A stretch of DNA of 64,000 nt, taken from positions 97,252,433 through 97,316,432 of the forward strand of contig CM034305.1 of the NCBI GenBank assembly GCA_019925795.1, given 5' to 3'. Positions 33,567 through 44,665 of this stretch are shown piece after piece; within the stretch, counting starts at the first letter, position 1, and each line of letters starts with the position of its first letter. The notes under the pieces were generated by a model. It ran no database searches. It saw only the letters and a list, made by a program, of their open reading frames with translations, and was not told the DNA's origin. A program made the translations under genes and the position numbers. This stretch comes from Dendrobium chrysotoxum (taxonomy: Eukaryota; Streptophyta; Magnoliopsida; Asparagales; Orchidaceae).

Positions 33567-36341
33567 CTAGCCCGGTGTGTGAGACTGCTGAGGTGGTGCT
33601 GAACTGACTAAGGGCTTCTTGCCCTTATCTGATGGCCCATAAGTACTGTGTACCTCTCCTCTCCTAGGTGGAGGTGCTCCTGATGACTCCTGCCGCTGAG
33701 GTCTACGTGAAGGTTGACTCTCAACCTTAGGAGGGACTGCATCGGGTATGCTGTCCTGCAAACTGATCACCTTTGTCAACAACTTCTGAAAGGTTCTGAT
33801 GCTGAAACCCTTCAGATAAGGTGCTATCGGACCATCTATGTTCTTCAACAAAATTTCTACTGCATGCTGCTCCTGTAACTGGGGCTCACACTGTAGGCTG
33901 AGGTTCCTCCATCTGACTATGTAATCTGGGAGAGGCTCTCGGGGCCGCTGTCTAGTCACAACTAGCTCTCCAACTGTAACTCGGTGCTCTGCACTGACAA
34001 ACCTCTGAACAAACAACTGCTCCAACTCTGCAAAGGTGCGTACTGAATCGTTGGGGAGGTCGGCGTACCAGGCAAAGGCCACCCCAACTAAACTGCTAAC
34101 AAAGAGTCTCAACATCAGTGCGTCGTTCCCTCCTATGTTGCAACAGATGGCTCGGTACTGGGCCACGTGCTGCCTTGGGTTCCCAAACCCATCAAAGACT
34201 CTGAACCTAGGAGGGACAAAACCAGGGGGGTAGGGCTCGTGCTCGTACTCTACTGGGTAAGGACGCCCCCTGCTAACTACCTCTCTAGACTTCCTGGAAG
34301 AAATGGCCTGCTCGACCTTCTGGGCAATCAGATCCTGAATCTGTCCGGCTGACAACTGAACTGACTGACTCTGGACTGGGGTAGTAAAAGCAACTGCTGT
34401 AGGTGCCACTGGAACTGCTCTCTGGGCCCTGTCTACTCCCACAGGACCTGGTGCTACTACAGGTGGTGCTGCTGGCTCGTCCCTGGACGTAGCAGGAGTG
34501 CCTACGCCCGTCATCTGGGGCATCGCCCCCAAAGCTGTCAACTGAGCTGTCATCGCTGCCATGGCCCTGGCCATCTCTGCCATCTGAGTCTGTAACTGTA
34601 GTACTGTGGCATCTGTCTCAACTGACCGGGGAGATCCTCCTACCTCAGCTTCTCCCTGCTCATCATCATCATCTGCCTCTATCTGCTCGTCTGAGTGGCC
34701 ACGTCTAGTAACCACACACACTCTGTGTACCGGTATGTCTCCATCTGACTCCTCCTCGAGTAAATCATCCTCAAGTGCCTCATCCTCGTAGAGGGTCTGA
34801 TGGAAGTCCTCTGCATACGGACTCAAAGGGGAAGAAGTCTCGTAAGGGCTAAGGGCTGGCTCTGCCCGAACCGGTGAACCACTAGGAGAAACTGCAACAT
34901 CATCGTCCGTTGCTGCATCACAGACCATCGGAACTGCCTCTGATCCGGAAGGAACAACTGCCTCTAACTGCTCAACTGCCTGAACTGGCTGTACTGCATC
35001 GACAGGGGACTCTGCCTGTCGTCGTCTCCACACCCATCTGCTGCGACGGGACCCAGTAGGGGCAACTGACTGCTGCGGGGCTACTACAACTGAAGGGAGC
35101 TGGGGTCTGGGAGGCTCCAACTGCTGCCTCTGTCCATGACGACGTGGGCGTCGTCCGACAACCGGAGTAACTGTCTGTGGTCTCGCCAACGGAACTGAAC
35201 TAACAGGCTGCCTGGGTGGCTGTCCTCTCTGCCACCTATACCTCTGTCTAGCAGTCTGGCTCTGCAACTGAACGGATGCCTGAGAAATCTGGTGGAGTAA
35301 CCTCTCCCGACTGACAGGGCCTCGACCTCGCGCTAAGCGGATAATGCTCCGAATCCTCTGAGAGAGGGTTCGAGCAGCATCATCCCTGGGGACCCTAGCG
35401 CGTGGTAGAGTAGTAGTGACAGGAGGAGCCGCCGCAATGCGAGCAACGTCCTCCTCATCACCACTATGTGTCAGTGGGGAGAAGCGTCCTCCCTGAACCG
35501 CTGCTATCTCAGGGGCAACTGTAACGTCAGGGGTAGGGGAAACTGCAACTGGTCGTGGTGCCCGCTGCCTAGGGACCACTCTCCTCTGAACTGGCTCCTG
35601 GTGAGCCAACGAATCTGCCATCCGCTGTCTATCTGCCTCGGATGCAGCCAACCGAAGTCTACGGTTTCTATTCCTCCGGGCCCTTCTCCCAAGGCCGGAG
35701 GCGGAAGACGAAGCAACATCTGAACCCACCACCTGAGTGGCAGGGGGAACAGGAAGTACGGGAAGTGTCGGGGTCTGCACGAGGGTCTCTGGGTGAGACA
35801 GTCGAGCGAAAGCTGAAACCCGACGGGAGGAAGGCGAAGGAGCCTCGGTCTGGGCACCCCTCTTCCTAGAGGAAGTAGGAGGGAGAACCCGAACACGAGC
35901 TGCCTCTGCCGGAGTAACAACAGGGGTAACTACTGCCTGCCGGCGCTGAGGGGCCGGGGCAGTCTGAACAACAGGTGCGGTAGGCACTGGTCGCCTAACC
36001 GCTGGACGAGTGGGCTGAACTGGGAGTGGTCTAGGCACTGGCTGCCTAACCACAGGGTGTGCCGGCTGCACACGAACAGGAGTAGGACGAGCAGGTGCCC
36101 GGGCTGTCCGCCGAGCAACTGGACGTCCAAAAGGTCGCATGGCTGCGCGAGCCCTCCTCTGGGGAGGAGAGTAGGCAGCAGCCTCAGCAGGGGTCGGCCC
36201 GCCAAGGGTGACGAAGGCCGAGTCAGTGAAGGAACCAAAAGTGATTCCTCCAGCGGGAGGACTGGCTAGCAGGGACTCAGGAAGTGTCACCCGCGCGTCA
36301 GAACCAAAACTGAAAGTAACGGAAGGCACGAAGGAAGCCAT
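33567..36341 (-). CDS. Element C Gag (long, basic/proline-rich N-terminus)
   Basis: 924 codons from ATG at 36341-36339; the frame is open a few codons further but without an ATG. The first 500 or so residues are low-complexity, rich in Arg, Pro, Ala and Val, followed by an acidic run (LEDDLLEEESDGD and ADDDDEQGEAE). The capsid-type retrotransposon Gag domain is near the C-terminal end (FRVFDGFGNPRQHVAQYRAI to PLPDYIVRWRNLSLQ, about residues 720-830). It packages element RNA in particles. The frame ends at TAG 33569-33567 and continues open beyond it in the same frame. Confidence 0.9.
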   Translation of the reverse strand: MASFVPSVTFSFGSDARVTLPESLLASPPAGGITFGSFTDSAFVTLGGPTPAEAAAYSPPQRRARAAMRPFGRPVARRTARAPARPTPVRVQPAHPVVRQPVPRPLPVQPTRPAVRRPVPTAPVVQTAPAPQRRQAVVTPVVTPAEAARVRVLPPTSSRKRGAQTEAPSPSSRRVSAFARLSHPETLVQTPTLPVLPVPPATQVVGSDVASSSASGLGRRARRNRNRRLRLAASEADRQRMADSLAHQEPVQRRVVPRQRAPRPVAVSPTPDVTVAPEIAAVQGGRFSPLTHSGDEEDVARIAAAPPVTTTLPRARVPRDDAARTLSQRIRSIIRLARGRGPVSRERLLHQISQASVQLQSQTARQRYRWQRGQPPRQPVSSVPLARPQTVTPVVGRRPRRHGQRQQLEPPRPQLPSVVVAPQQSVAPTGSRRSRWVWRRRQAESPVDAVQPVQAVEQLEAVVPSGSEAVPMVCDAATDDDVAVSPSGSPVRAEPALSPYETSSPLSPYAEDFHQTLYEDEALEDDLLEEESDGDIPVHRVCVVTRRGHSDEQIEADDDDEQGEAEVGGSPRSVETDATVLQLQTQMAEMARAMAAMTAQLTALGAMPQMTGVGTPATSRDEPAAPPVVAPGPVGVDRAQRAVPVAPTAVAFTTPVQSQSVQLSAGQIQDLIAQKVEQAISSRKSREVVSRGRPYPVEYEHEPYPPGFVPPRFRVFDGFGNPRQHVAQYRAICCNIGGNDALMLRLFVSSLVGVAFAWYADLPNDSVRTFAELEQLFVQRFVSAEHRVTVGELVVTRQRPREPLPDYIVRWRNLSLQCEPQLQEQHAVEILLKNIDGPIAPYLKGFSIRTFQKLLTKVISLQDSIPDAVPPKVESQPSRRPQRQESSGAPPPRRGEVHSTYGPSDKGKKPLVSSAPPQQSHTPG

Positions 36342-36657
36342 GGCACTGTCTGCCAAGAAGAAGAAAAGAAATTTAAAATGATTAGTAAGAAATAACGAGA
36401 AGATGAATGATAGATAAGGGACGGAATGACCTAGAAAGTCCGAAGGAAGAAAGCTTAGCCAGGGGGGAACCCTAACTAAGAAGAACGGAAAGGAAGAATC
36501 CTAGCTAGGGGGGAACCCTAACTAAGAAAAAGAAGAACGATCCTAACTAAGGAAGGACCCTAACTAAGAGTGGGACGGTCCTAATCTAAGGAGTACCAAT
36601 CCCGGAGTACACACAAGAAAGAATAATATAGAATCCAAAGATGGAGAGAGAAACCTG
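36342..36657 (-). other. Element C leader between primer site and gag
   Basis: Contains four or five short imperfect repeats of a (G/A)ACCCTAACTAAG unit (about 36457-36570). No upstream coding frame of note. It would be the last 300 bases of a leader of about 6 kb if transcription starts at the TATA box near 42378. Confidence 0.6.
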
Positions 36658-36674
36658 TCCCACCGTGGTCGCCA
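36658..36674 (-). other. Element C primer binding site (tRNA-Arg type)
   Basis: On the minus strand TGGCGACCACGGTGGGA begins six bases after the 5' LTR end. It is complementary to a tRNA ending TCCCACCGTGGTCGCCA, which matches my memory of a plant tRNA-Arg 3' end except for about one base. Tat-clade Ogre elements are known to use tRNA-Arg. Confidence 0.7.
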
Positions 36675-39600
36675 GAAACCTGTGGACCTCCGAAAGGACA
36701 CAGAAACACCATCGCCCCGCGAGGGGAGACAATATCTGTCGCCAATGGGAGGGCAGACTCGATCATACATACGATCAACCATTGAGGATAGTGGCTCTCA
36801 CCAACACACCCCGATGGATAATAATATGTGCGATCTAATCATAACGGGTTTCCCCCACCCGATACATTAGCTCGAATGGGGTTTATTTGAAAGTGGGATT
36901 CGGTTTCCCACGGGCGCAAGCCCCCGTGGTTAATTACATCTCAAGCTGGGGCCTGAGAAAACTCTCGATTAAGGATTCTACATTATTCTTCCCAAATTGG
37001 GATTGGCACATAAGGCAAAGACTAGGAAATCCTACTCAAAGAGAAAGTAAGGTTCAACTAGGCTTAGTCAGCATACACGGCTCAGATCAACACCCGGAGG
37101 GACTGAGGTAGTGAGAAGAAATTGAAAAAAAAAAAGTCATGCACTCGAAGCATACGAGAGAGAAAGATTGAGGTGGCGTCATCCATGTGACGCGGATAGG
37201 CAGGATTTATAGCCCCTGAAAGAAAGGAGACTTACCCACCGATGAGGCGTACTACGAGACACTAGTAGCCTTGAATCCTAAATCTAATGGGTTTAGTATT
37301 CTACGCAACACTAACACCCGTGTCCTAACTAATGCATTCTGGGCTTATATCCTGCCTGAAAAGGAAAGCCAGCTAACCACCTAATCGTATAAAATCCATG
37401 CTGTCCAAGTCTTTATGGAAGATGGGTAGGTAGTTTGGTTATTGAAAGTAGGGCCGACGTCTAGAGAGTCTCCTAAAATGGCCCTGGACTTATGTAGGGT
37501 GTATGCTCCTAAGACTAATACAATTAAAATTTTAATTTAATTAGTTTCTAATGCAATGCATGCTGGTTAACGATCTCAAATCAAATATGCATAGAATTTT
37601 AAAAAGGCCTATAAAAATAATTTTTAGAATTAGACTGGGCTTCCCCAGGTCCGGCACCTCATCCTCATAGGTCAGATTATCCGGACTCTACCCACGGGCG
37701 GGGAAGTGTCTTATAGAAGGAAAGAGAGAAATGCAACGATATGCATGCTACCCCGGACGATTCCGGCAATTCCCTAGGTCGTTAAGTTTCTAAATTATTT
37801 AAATCTTAAAATTTGAATGTTAGTTGGGAGTAGAAAAAGTTTTAGTCCTTAAAGAGCCTAACGAAATCCAGGCTAAAATAAAAGCGACATGCAAAACGCC
37901 AAGAAACTAAGAAAAGCAAACAATCCTAGAGGCACACAATCATAAAACACATCAAAATTATCCAAACAAATTAATAAATGTCCATAGGCCAACTGCCCTT
38001 AATTACAACCCAGGGTCTGCAGAAAATTAAAGTGGCCGGGCACCACTGCCAACAACCCGGATTTCTAATCCTAAGACTGACGCAAGTTATTTTGAGTGGG
38101 ATACTCTCGGTCTTCATCTTCTTGATCTTCTTTTTCTTAGACTCCTTGGATCTGAGCTTCCTCGGACTCCTTGGACCTCAGCTTCCTTGGACTCCTCGGG
38201 TAGTAGAATAATCCAAATTTGGATTCTCAAATAGAAAAGGACTATCCTCATATTGGGTGTCCTTTTCTCTTTGGGCATCCAACCTTTGGATTCTTGTATC
38301 CCCACTCAAAATAAACTTTCACAACTCAATACCAAGTTACAAACCATTTACATTAAATGAAAGCAGTAAATCTAGACTCTCCTGCAAGGTTATCCTAATA
38401 AAAATCAACCCAAGCAATTTTATATTATCCCAAGCAATTTATATAGAAATGAAAATACTCATCACAGCCACACTTGGCCATGCTCTTAAATGTTTGAGGG
38501 CTAAGCAAGCTCTGGAGCACCTGTAGCAATTTATAATGATTTTCAATTAGCCCTCATTTATTTAGGGGGGCTGAGCAATTTCTGAAGCACCTGCATAAAA
38601 CAACATTAATCTTTAAATCATGATTATTGCCCCCCCTTATATTTAGCGCTGCATGAGCATGGCCACCTGCAGAAAACATCATTAGTATCAACCTCGATCC
38701 TAACCTATGGGTAGTCTATCGTGCAATCACATCAATTCCCAGAGTGCAGTAAAAGTAAACAAACACACCAATAGTTCAATCACAACATGCAATGAAATCC
38801 GGAAGACTCGGCACGCAGCAGAAAAGTAAACACCGGCCTAACCTAAGCCTAGAAGTGGTGCCCTAGCAAACAATTCTACAGTGTGTGTAAAAGCCTGTGT
38901 GGCTGAGGTAGATCCTAAGCTGGGTAGTTAGTTACAATTGCCTACTGTCCAGGTTGGTTGTGGGTCTGAAAAGTGAATTTTATTTAAAGTCCAAATATTA
39001 GTGAATTGAGATCTACCTTAGTTGATTTAATGTGTGGATCAATTTTAGTTCTTAGGGTAATAATATTTAAAGTTTAAATTGCATTAGTGAGTTTTAGGGG
39101 GGTTCGGGGTCCACCTATACACTAAGTAAAAGGGGGTCCAAAATTGACTTTTTAATTAAAGGGTATTTATGACCAGCTAATATTTTTATAAAATACTAGG
39201 CCTTAACCTGATCAGTTAGACAGTTAGTATGCCCGATTTGGATTCTTCTATCCAAAGTTATGAATTTCTGAAGTTTTGGTCTCGTTTTGAACTAAGTTTG
39301 ACCGGATTGTTGACTTTTTGATTTTGGTTGATTTCTGGATACCTAATATTTTTAACAAATACTAGACCTTAATGTGAGTTGAATGCCTTTTAGTTTGCTG
39401 GATTTGGAGTTTCCTACACAAAGTTATGAATTTTAGAAGTTTCGGGCCCTAGACTATAGGCTACGGTTGACCGAAGAATTGACTTTTTGTTTTAGGTTGA
39501 TTTCTGGACACCTAATATTTTTAATAAATACTAGACCTTAATTAGAGTTAGGTGCCTTTTAGTTTGCCCATTTTGGAATTTTCTATAATTAGTTATGATT

Positions 39601-41060
39601 TTTAGAAGTTGGGGCAATTAAAGGAATTATCGAAATTGCCTAATTAGGGGGATTTTGGGGGTTTTGGCCCAAATCAGCTCCAAACTGATTGGAATCACCC
39701 CCAAAGATCAGAAATGACCTAAGAAGGTGTTCCCAAGTGTTTGGGGAAAATTTGGGATTTTTAATAATTTTTAATGATTTAATTAAGGCAAAAAGGTGAT
39801 TTTTGATTAAGGTTGAATTAAAGTCCAGATTAAGGTCCAATTAAGGGGTCCTAATTATCTAAGGTTGGGGACTGAATTCTGGCGAGTTTGAGGTATTATG
39901 GGTATTTTTCTGATTTAAAATGGATTTATTAGATTTTTCTGAAGTTTCTAAGGCTTAATTAACGGGTAAATTAGGGTTTGCTAATTAAGTGTTTTAAAGA
40001 GTTCAGAAAATTCCTAGAAAATTCTGAGGGGTTTAGGATGTCACTATGTTTAAGTGTTTCAAATTTCAAGTCATTCGGGGTTCTACCCTAATTCCTGGAA
40101 TTTTTCTAAGTTTGCTAGACGGGTCCTTAATTGTTGTCCTTAGGGTGTCACTACGTTATATAGGAGTGAAGTGAAGTAACTAACCCTTAGGCATAATACA
40201 GAGGGTAAATGCAGCAGATATAAACACACCAAGCCATGTCCTTAAATCTAGGAGAGCCTAGGCTACGTGCTTGTGCAACCTACACATGCAAGAACTACGA
40301 AAACACTAAGTAAAGGCACCTAATGAAGTGATTAGTGAATGATTGAGACACAATCATTCACTAATCCTTCTCCCACATGAATTCTGTTCACATACAGGTC
40401 CTAAGTTTAAAGTTTCATAAGGGGTAGACTTCCCAAAATTGGGAGATTTAAATAATATGTAATTTTAAAATTATCTTTAAAATACATAAATATTATGGAT
40501 AATAATAATGTAAGTTTAAAAATAAGATAATTGAAAATACTTCGATTCATAAGCATGGGAGGTCTACCAGCCACCGAGGGGGTTTCAAAATAATTTTTAT
40601 TTTAAAATAATCAATTATATTAATTAAATAATATTTAAATAAGTAAATAACACAGTAATACAGAAAATATTCAGAGATGACAGAATCACATGCAACAAAT
40701 ATTTTTAGATTAAAATTCATATTTTTCTGAAAATAACGAGGTATTGTGCGTCAAAATCCGATTTAAAATGACAAAGTTATGAATTTTCGAAGTTAAATAG
40801 GTTTAAAGGTGATTTTAAAATAATTAATATTTGAAAATAAATAATAATTTCAAAATAAATCAGATATAATAATATCTGAATTTTAAAATAAATAGTAATC
40901 AAAATATTATAATAATGTAAATAAATATTAATATTATTATAATGCTAATAATAATAATAATAGATTAAAAATAGGTTTTAAATAATAATAATAATAATAT
41001 AATCATAATAACAAATAATAATAATAATAATAATAATAACATGATTAAAATAACTTAAAG

Positions 41061-41091
<31 letters not shown>

Positions 41092-41271
41092 AATAGTAAT
41101 TAAGATAATTAAAATAATTAAAGTAATGATAATAATAATGATAATAATAAAAAAAAAATGATGATAATTAAAATAATTAAACTAATGAAAATAATAATAG
41201 TATAATAATGATAATAATAATAATAATAATAATAATTAACAACTAAAATAATTAAAATAATAATAAGAATA

Positions 41272-41342
<71 letters not shown>

Positions 41343-42373
41343 TAAATAATATTAATAATATAAATAATATAACTTAATATTATTTAAAATAATTAAAAAA
41401 AAAAATTTTCTGATTTTTTTGATTTTTTTTTTTTTTTAAATTAATAATTATTTAAATAATATTATGTTAAAAAGAATTAAAAAAAATTTAATTTTAATTA
41501 AACGGCGGCGGCGGCGCGACGGCGGGCCACGTGGCGGCCCGGGATTGGTTCCGCGGTCCCGGGTGATGATTGGAGAGAGGTTCCCCTCGGCGGCGGCGTA
41601 GTGGCCACGTGTCGCCACGGGATTCACTCCGCGGTCACGGGCAATCATTGCCAATGATTGCGCCGCCGCGCAATCATTGGCAATGATTGCGCGGAGAACC
41701 GCGCGTTACTTATCCGCGTCAGCGGCCGCTCCCGATCGTCCGATCTTCCGCGGTTCGACTGGACGGCTGTGATGAAGCCACGTGGACGGTGCTCCGCGAG
41801 ATCGAATCCCGCGGTTGTTCCGAGCCGCGGAACGACTAGATCTCGACCGTTGATCATAAGATCAACGGTCCAGATCTCTCACAGTTACGCAGACGTAACC
41901 CGAAACCCTAATAGGGTTTTTTGGTTCGTTCTCGCGATCGGGTACACCAAACACGATGAAATTTTAAACTCATGATCTATGTGTGTACAGAAACCATGTG
42001 GGAGCGTTCGTTTGGGTTAATACATGCTAAATAAAAACCTAATTAACCCTAAGTGTATTGACCTAGGTTAAGGGTTTTCGAGTGATTTTACCGTTTGATC
42101 TTCGGGATTTAGGTTCGGTTGAACTTGTTGATTGTCCTCGTACGATTTCCTAGTTGAAGCCGCGTTCAAACAAGCTCTGGATCGAATGGATGGAAGCCTT
42201 GGACGTCCTTAGCTTCGGGTCGCCGGAATCTCGCCGCCGGCGGGGTTGACCGGTGGTCTTTGGCTCGAGGAAAGTAGGGGGGAGTCTAGGGAGCTCCCAC
42301 ACGAAATCTCACAAGTTATGGGGGCTTAGAACTCGGGCAAGAGCAAGATCCCCTCTAAACAACCCTAAAACTC

Positions 42374-42382
42374 CTATTTATA
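42374..42382 (-). promoter_or_regulatory. TATA box of the element C 5' LTR
   Basis: Minus-strand TATAAATAG, identical to the one in the 3' LTR. Predicted RNA start near 42345, about 6.0 kb before the gag ATG. Confidence 0.65.
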
Positions 42383-42519
42383 CTTCTAAGGCTATCCTCA
42401 ACGGCTGTGATTCGTTCTAGGGTTAATTAGGAGGGAAATCAGGGTGCTTAGGCCGTGGTTTGGGTTTTGAATAGATTAGGAAAGGTTTTAGGACTTTAAA
42501 TGGCTCTTAATGGGTCATT

Positions 42520-43008
42520 TTGACCTATTAATGGCTTAGGTTGACCAAGTCAAGGGTTGACTTGGTCAACCCTAGTCAAGTGGGTCCAAGGGAGGAGGGT
42601 ATGAGCCTTGAAGTCCTTGGTTGGGCTTGGATCTGATTAGGATTTGATTTAAGCCTATTAGGGCCTATTGGGTCAACCTGGGTTGACCTGGTCAACCAGG
42701 TTGACCCAGGACCAAAACTTGGGCCCAATGGGTCAAGCCTGACCCACTGAGTCCAGTGGAGGAGAGAATGGGGCTTGGAGAGCCCTGGATTGGGTTTGAA
42801 TCTAATTTGGACTTGATTTAGACCCATATGGGTCTAATGGGTCAACCTGGGTTGACCTGGTCAACCAGGTTGACCCAGGGCCTGGGTCTGGGCTCAACAG
42901 ACTCAGTTTGACTCATTGAACACAAGGGAGAGGGTCTTGGGCCCTGACTTGGTCAATTTGACCAGGTCAACTCCCTTGACCAAGCCTGGGAGAAAATCAG
43001 GGTCAACA
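42520..43008 (-). promoter_or_regulatory. W-box array in U3 (5' LTR copy)
   Basis: The same roughly twenty TTGAC(C/T) cores and two compound palindromes (about 42671-42707 and 42840-42876) as in the 3' LTR. Here they are in the position that would drive the element's own transcript. Confidence 0.6.
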
Positions 43009-43013
43009 CTTCT

Positions 43014-44366
43014 AAGTTCTTATCCCCTATCCTCAAGTCCACATGACAACTCCTATTGGTTTCCATTTAATTTCCATTTGGCATTAAAACTGATAGGGGT
43101 TTCAACATAATTGTAAGAATCAAATTTACATATCTAACAAACTCCTCTGAAATAAATGAGTGTGAAGCTCCAATATCAAATAATACTCTAACGGGTTGGT
43201 TACATATTAAGATTGTCCCTAATCACATGAAAGTCAGAACATTTATTATAAATATGTTATTCATTGTTCGTTCATATCATATAACATTTTTCATTGACAA
43301 TTACTTAAATTACATATTGTGATAATATCATGAGACCCCTTAGCTTCTTGTTGGGATAATCTATAGACTCGTGGCTGAACATTCTGACGAGTCTGAACCT
43401 GAAAAGAAACCGATGCTGTAGACTCCACCGCTCTTGGTCTGCTAGTTGTCTTCTGAGTATTATTTCCTATCCTGATATCTGCAACAGATTTTTGTCCCAG
43501 AAGAGGGCAAGACTTTACCATATGTCAAGCTGATGGCACCAGAAATAAGTGTTAGTGCCAGAGAGGCACTCTCCCTTATGCATCCTCCCACACTTGTTGC
43601 ATACTATGGCAGCTGAAGCACTGCTATCCAAATTATTAGGTTTGAGCTTCTTCCAAGTAGACACTCCAGACTGAGAAGACTGAGCAGACTGAGTAGGCTT
43701 TGGCTTACCCTCAATCTTTCTTTTATGGAAATCTCTCCTTCTCTGAGTAGCCTGCAAGTCTGATTCAATCCTCCTAGCCATTTCCACCAAAGTGGGATAG
43801 TCTTCAATTCCAAAAGGGATCAGAGGCTGCCTTATAATGTCCTTCAATCCATGTAAAAAGTAATGACACTTCTCTTCAGCATTTGATATCAGGTGAGGGG
43901 CATATCTCGACAACGATGTGAATTTTGCCTCATACTGTGCAACAGAACGATCTCCCTGAACCAATCTGTTAAACTTATATTGCATTTATCTCATGGTTGA
44001 CATGGGTACATACTAATCTCTGAATACCTTCATAAACTCTCCCCAGGAGACCTGACTGCTTGATCGCCCTCCAAAAGTCTCTTGCAATTGACTCCGCCAC
44101 CACCTTTCTACCTCACCATCAAAGGCATTAGCAGCAAGAGTAACCTTTCTGTCCTCAGGGCAAGACATATCCTCTAAAATTTTCTTTATTCTCATCATCC
44201 AATCCTCTGCCTCTATAGGTCCACCACTTGAGAACAATGGAGGCTTCATATCTTGAAACAGCTTTAAGTTCTTATCTATAGAACTACTCCCACTACTACT
44301 GGCCTGAGATTGGGAGTTCTTGATCATCTGAGTTATTACTACCATCATCTGAGCAAATAACTCCAT
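43014..44366 (-). pseudogene. Element B gag and first half of protease, pseudogene
   Basis: The Gag frame starts at ATG 44366. It has a capsid domain (EAEDWMMRIKKILEDM..VERWWRSQL, then QGDRSVAQYEAKFTSLSRYAP) and a zinc knuckle (CNKCGRMHKGEC). Two in-frame stops (near 44013 and 43986) divide it, and a frameshift near 43520 follows. The next frame (43521-43291) is a Ser/Thr/Gln-rich linker ending in YRLSQQEAKGSHDIIT. Around 43130-43200 the aspartic protease start (LFDIGASHSF) is readable. Element C cuts the protease at 43008/16439. Confidence 0.88.
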
Positions 44367-44650
44367 TATGACATTTGTGCCACCTCCTTGAGATTCTGCT
44401 ACTGCAGGTAGCGTCCCCCCTCATCACCTACATCGCCATCAGTGGCTGCAGGCACAGAGTTTGTAGCTGGTATTTTCAACCCTTCTTCATTCCCAATGTC
44501 ATCAGTGGCATTCTGCTCAAGATCTATATCCCTGAGATGAAACACAAAATCATAAGTAAAAAATTTATAAAATTCATACTTCATATGCAATCTAAGACAC
44601 ATACAATTATCCTATATGCTCTTTCATATTGATCAGCATTAAATCCTTTT

Positions 44651-44661
44651 CTCTGATACCA
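44651..44661 (-). other. Element B primer binding site (tRNA-iMet type)
   Basis: Minus-strand TGGTATCAGAG, four bases inside the 5' LTR edge at 44666. This is the standard initiator-Met primer site of plant Ty3/gypsy and copia elements. It fixes the minus-strand orientation of B. Confidence 0.9.
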
Positions 44662-44665
44662 CTCT

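Larger units (their letters stand above)
16440..43008 (-). mobile_element. Element C: 26.6-kb Tat-clade Ty3/gypsy retrotransposon with giant LTRs
   Basis: LTRs of 6329 and 6328 bp begin TGTGGACCTCC and end GGGTCAACA, flanked by TSD CTTCT (16435-16439 and 43009-43013). Gag-pol is on the minus strand (36341 to 27423). The RT box YVDDLVVKS, the DQGA-type protease and a second RNase H before integrase are marks of the Tat clade (Ogre, Retand and relatives). The primer site matches a tRNA-Arg end. A 4.65-kb non-coding, repeat-rich stretch lies between pol and the 3' LTR, another Tat trait. By eye the LTRs differ at four bases (16733/36974, 19079/39320, 20493/40734, 21550/41790) and by one T in a T-run near 21.19 kb. 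The insertion splits element B's protease. Confidence 0.96.
36681..43008 (-). repeat. Element C 5' LTR (right copy)
   Basis: 6328 bp, nearly identical to the left copy. This is the promoter-bearing copy for the gag-pol transcript. Internal features correspond to those of the left copy at an offset of 20241 (20240 beyond the T-run). The shadow frames shared by both LTRs have no recognised product. Confidence 0.96.

Noticed and set aside
35466..36269. Plus- and minus-strand frames of 70-138 codons overlapping gag of element C
   Set aside because: All lie opposite or out of frame with the continuous Gag frame and have no recognised domains.
16440..43008. Two independent insertions of the LTR instead of one element
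   Set aside because: A single CTTCT TSD brackets the outer edges, the inner edges carry the primer site and a purine tract, and gag-pol lies between, so this is one complete element.
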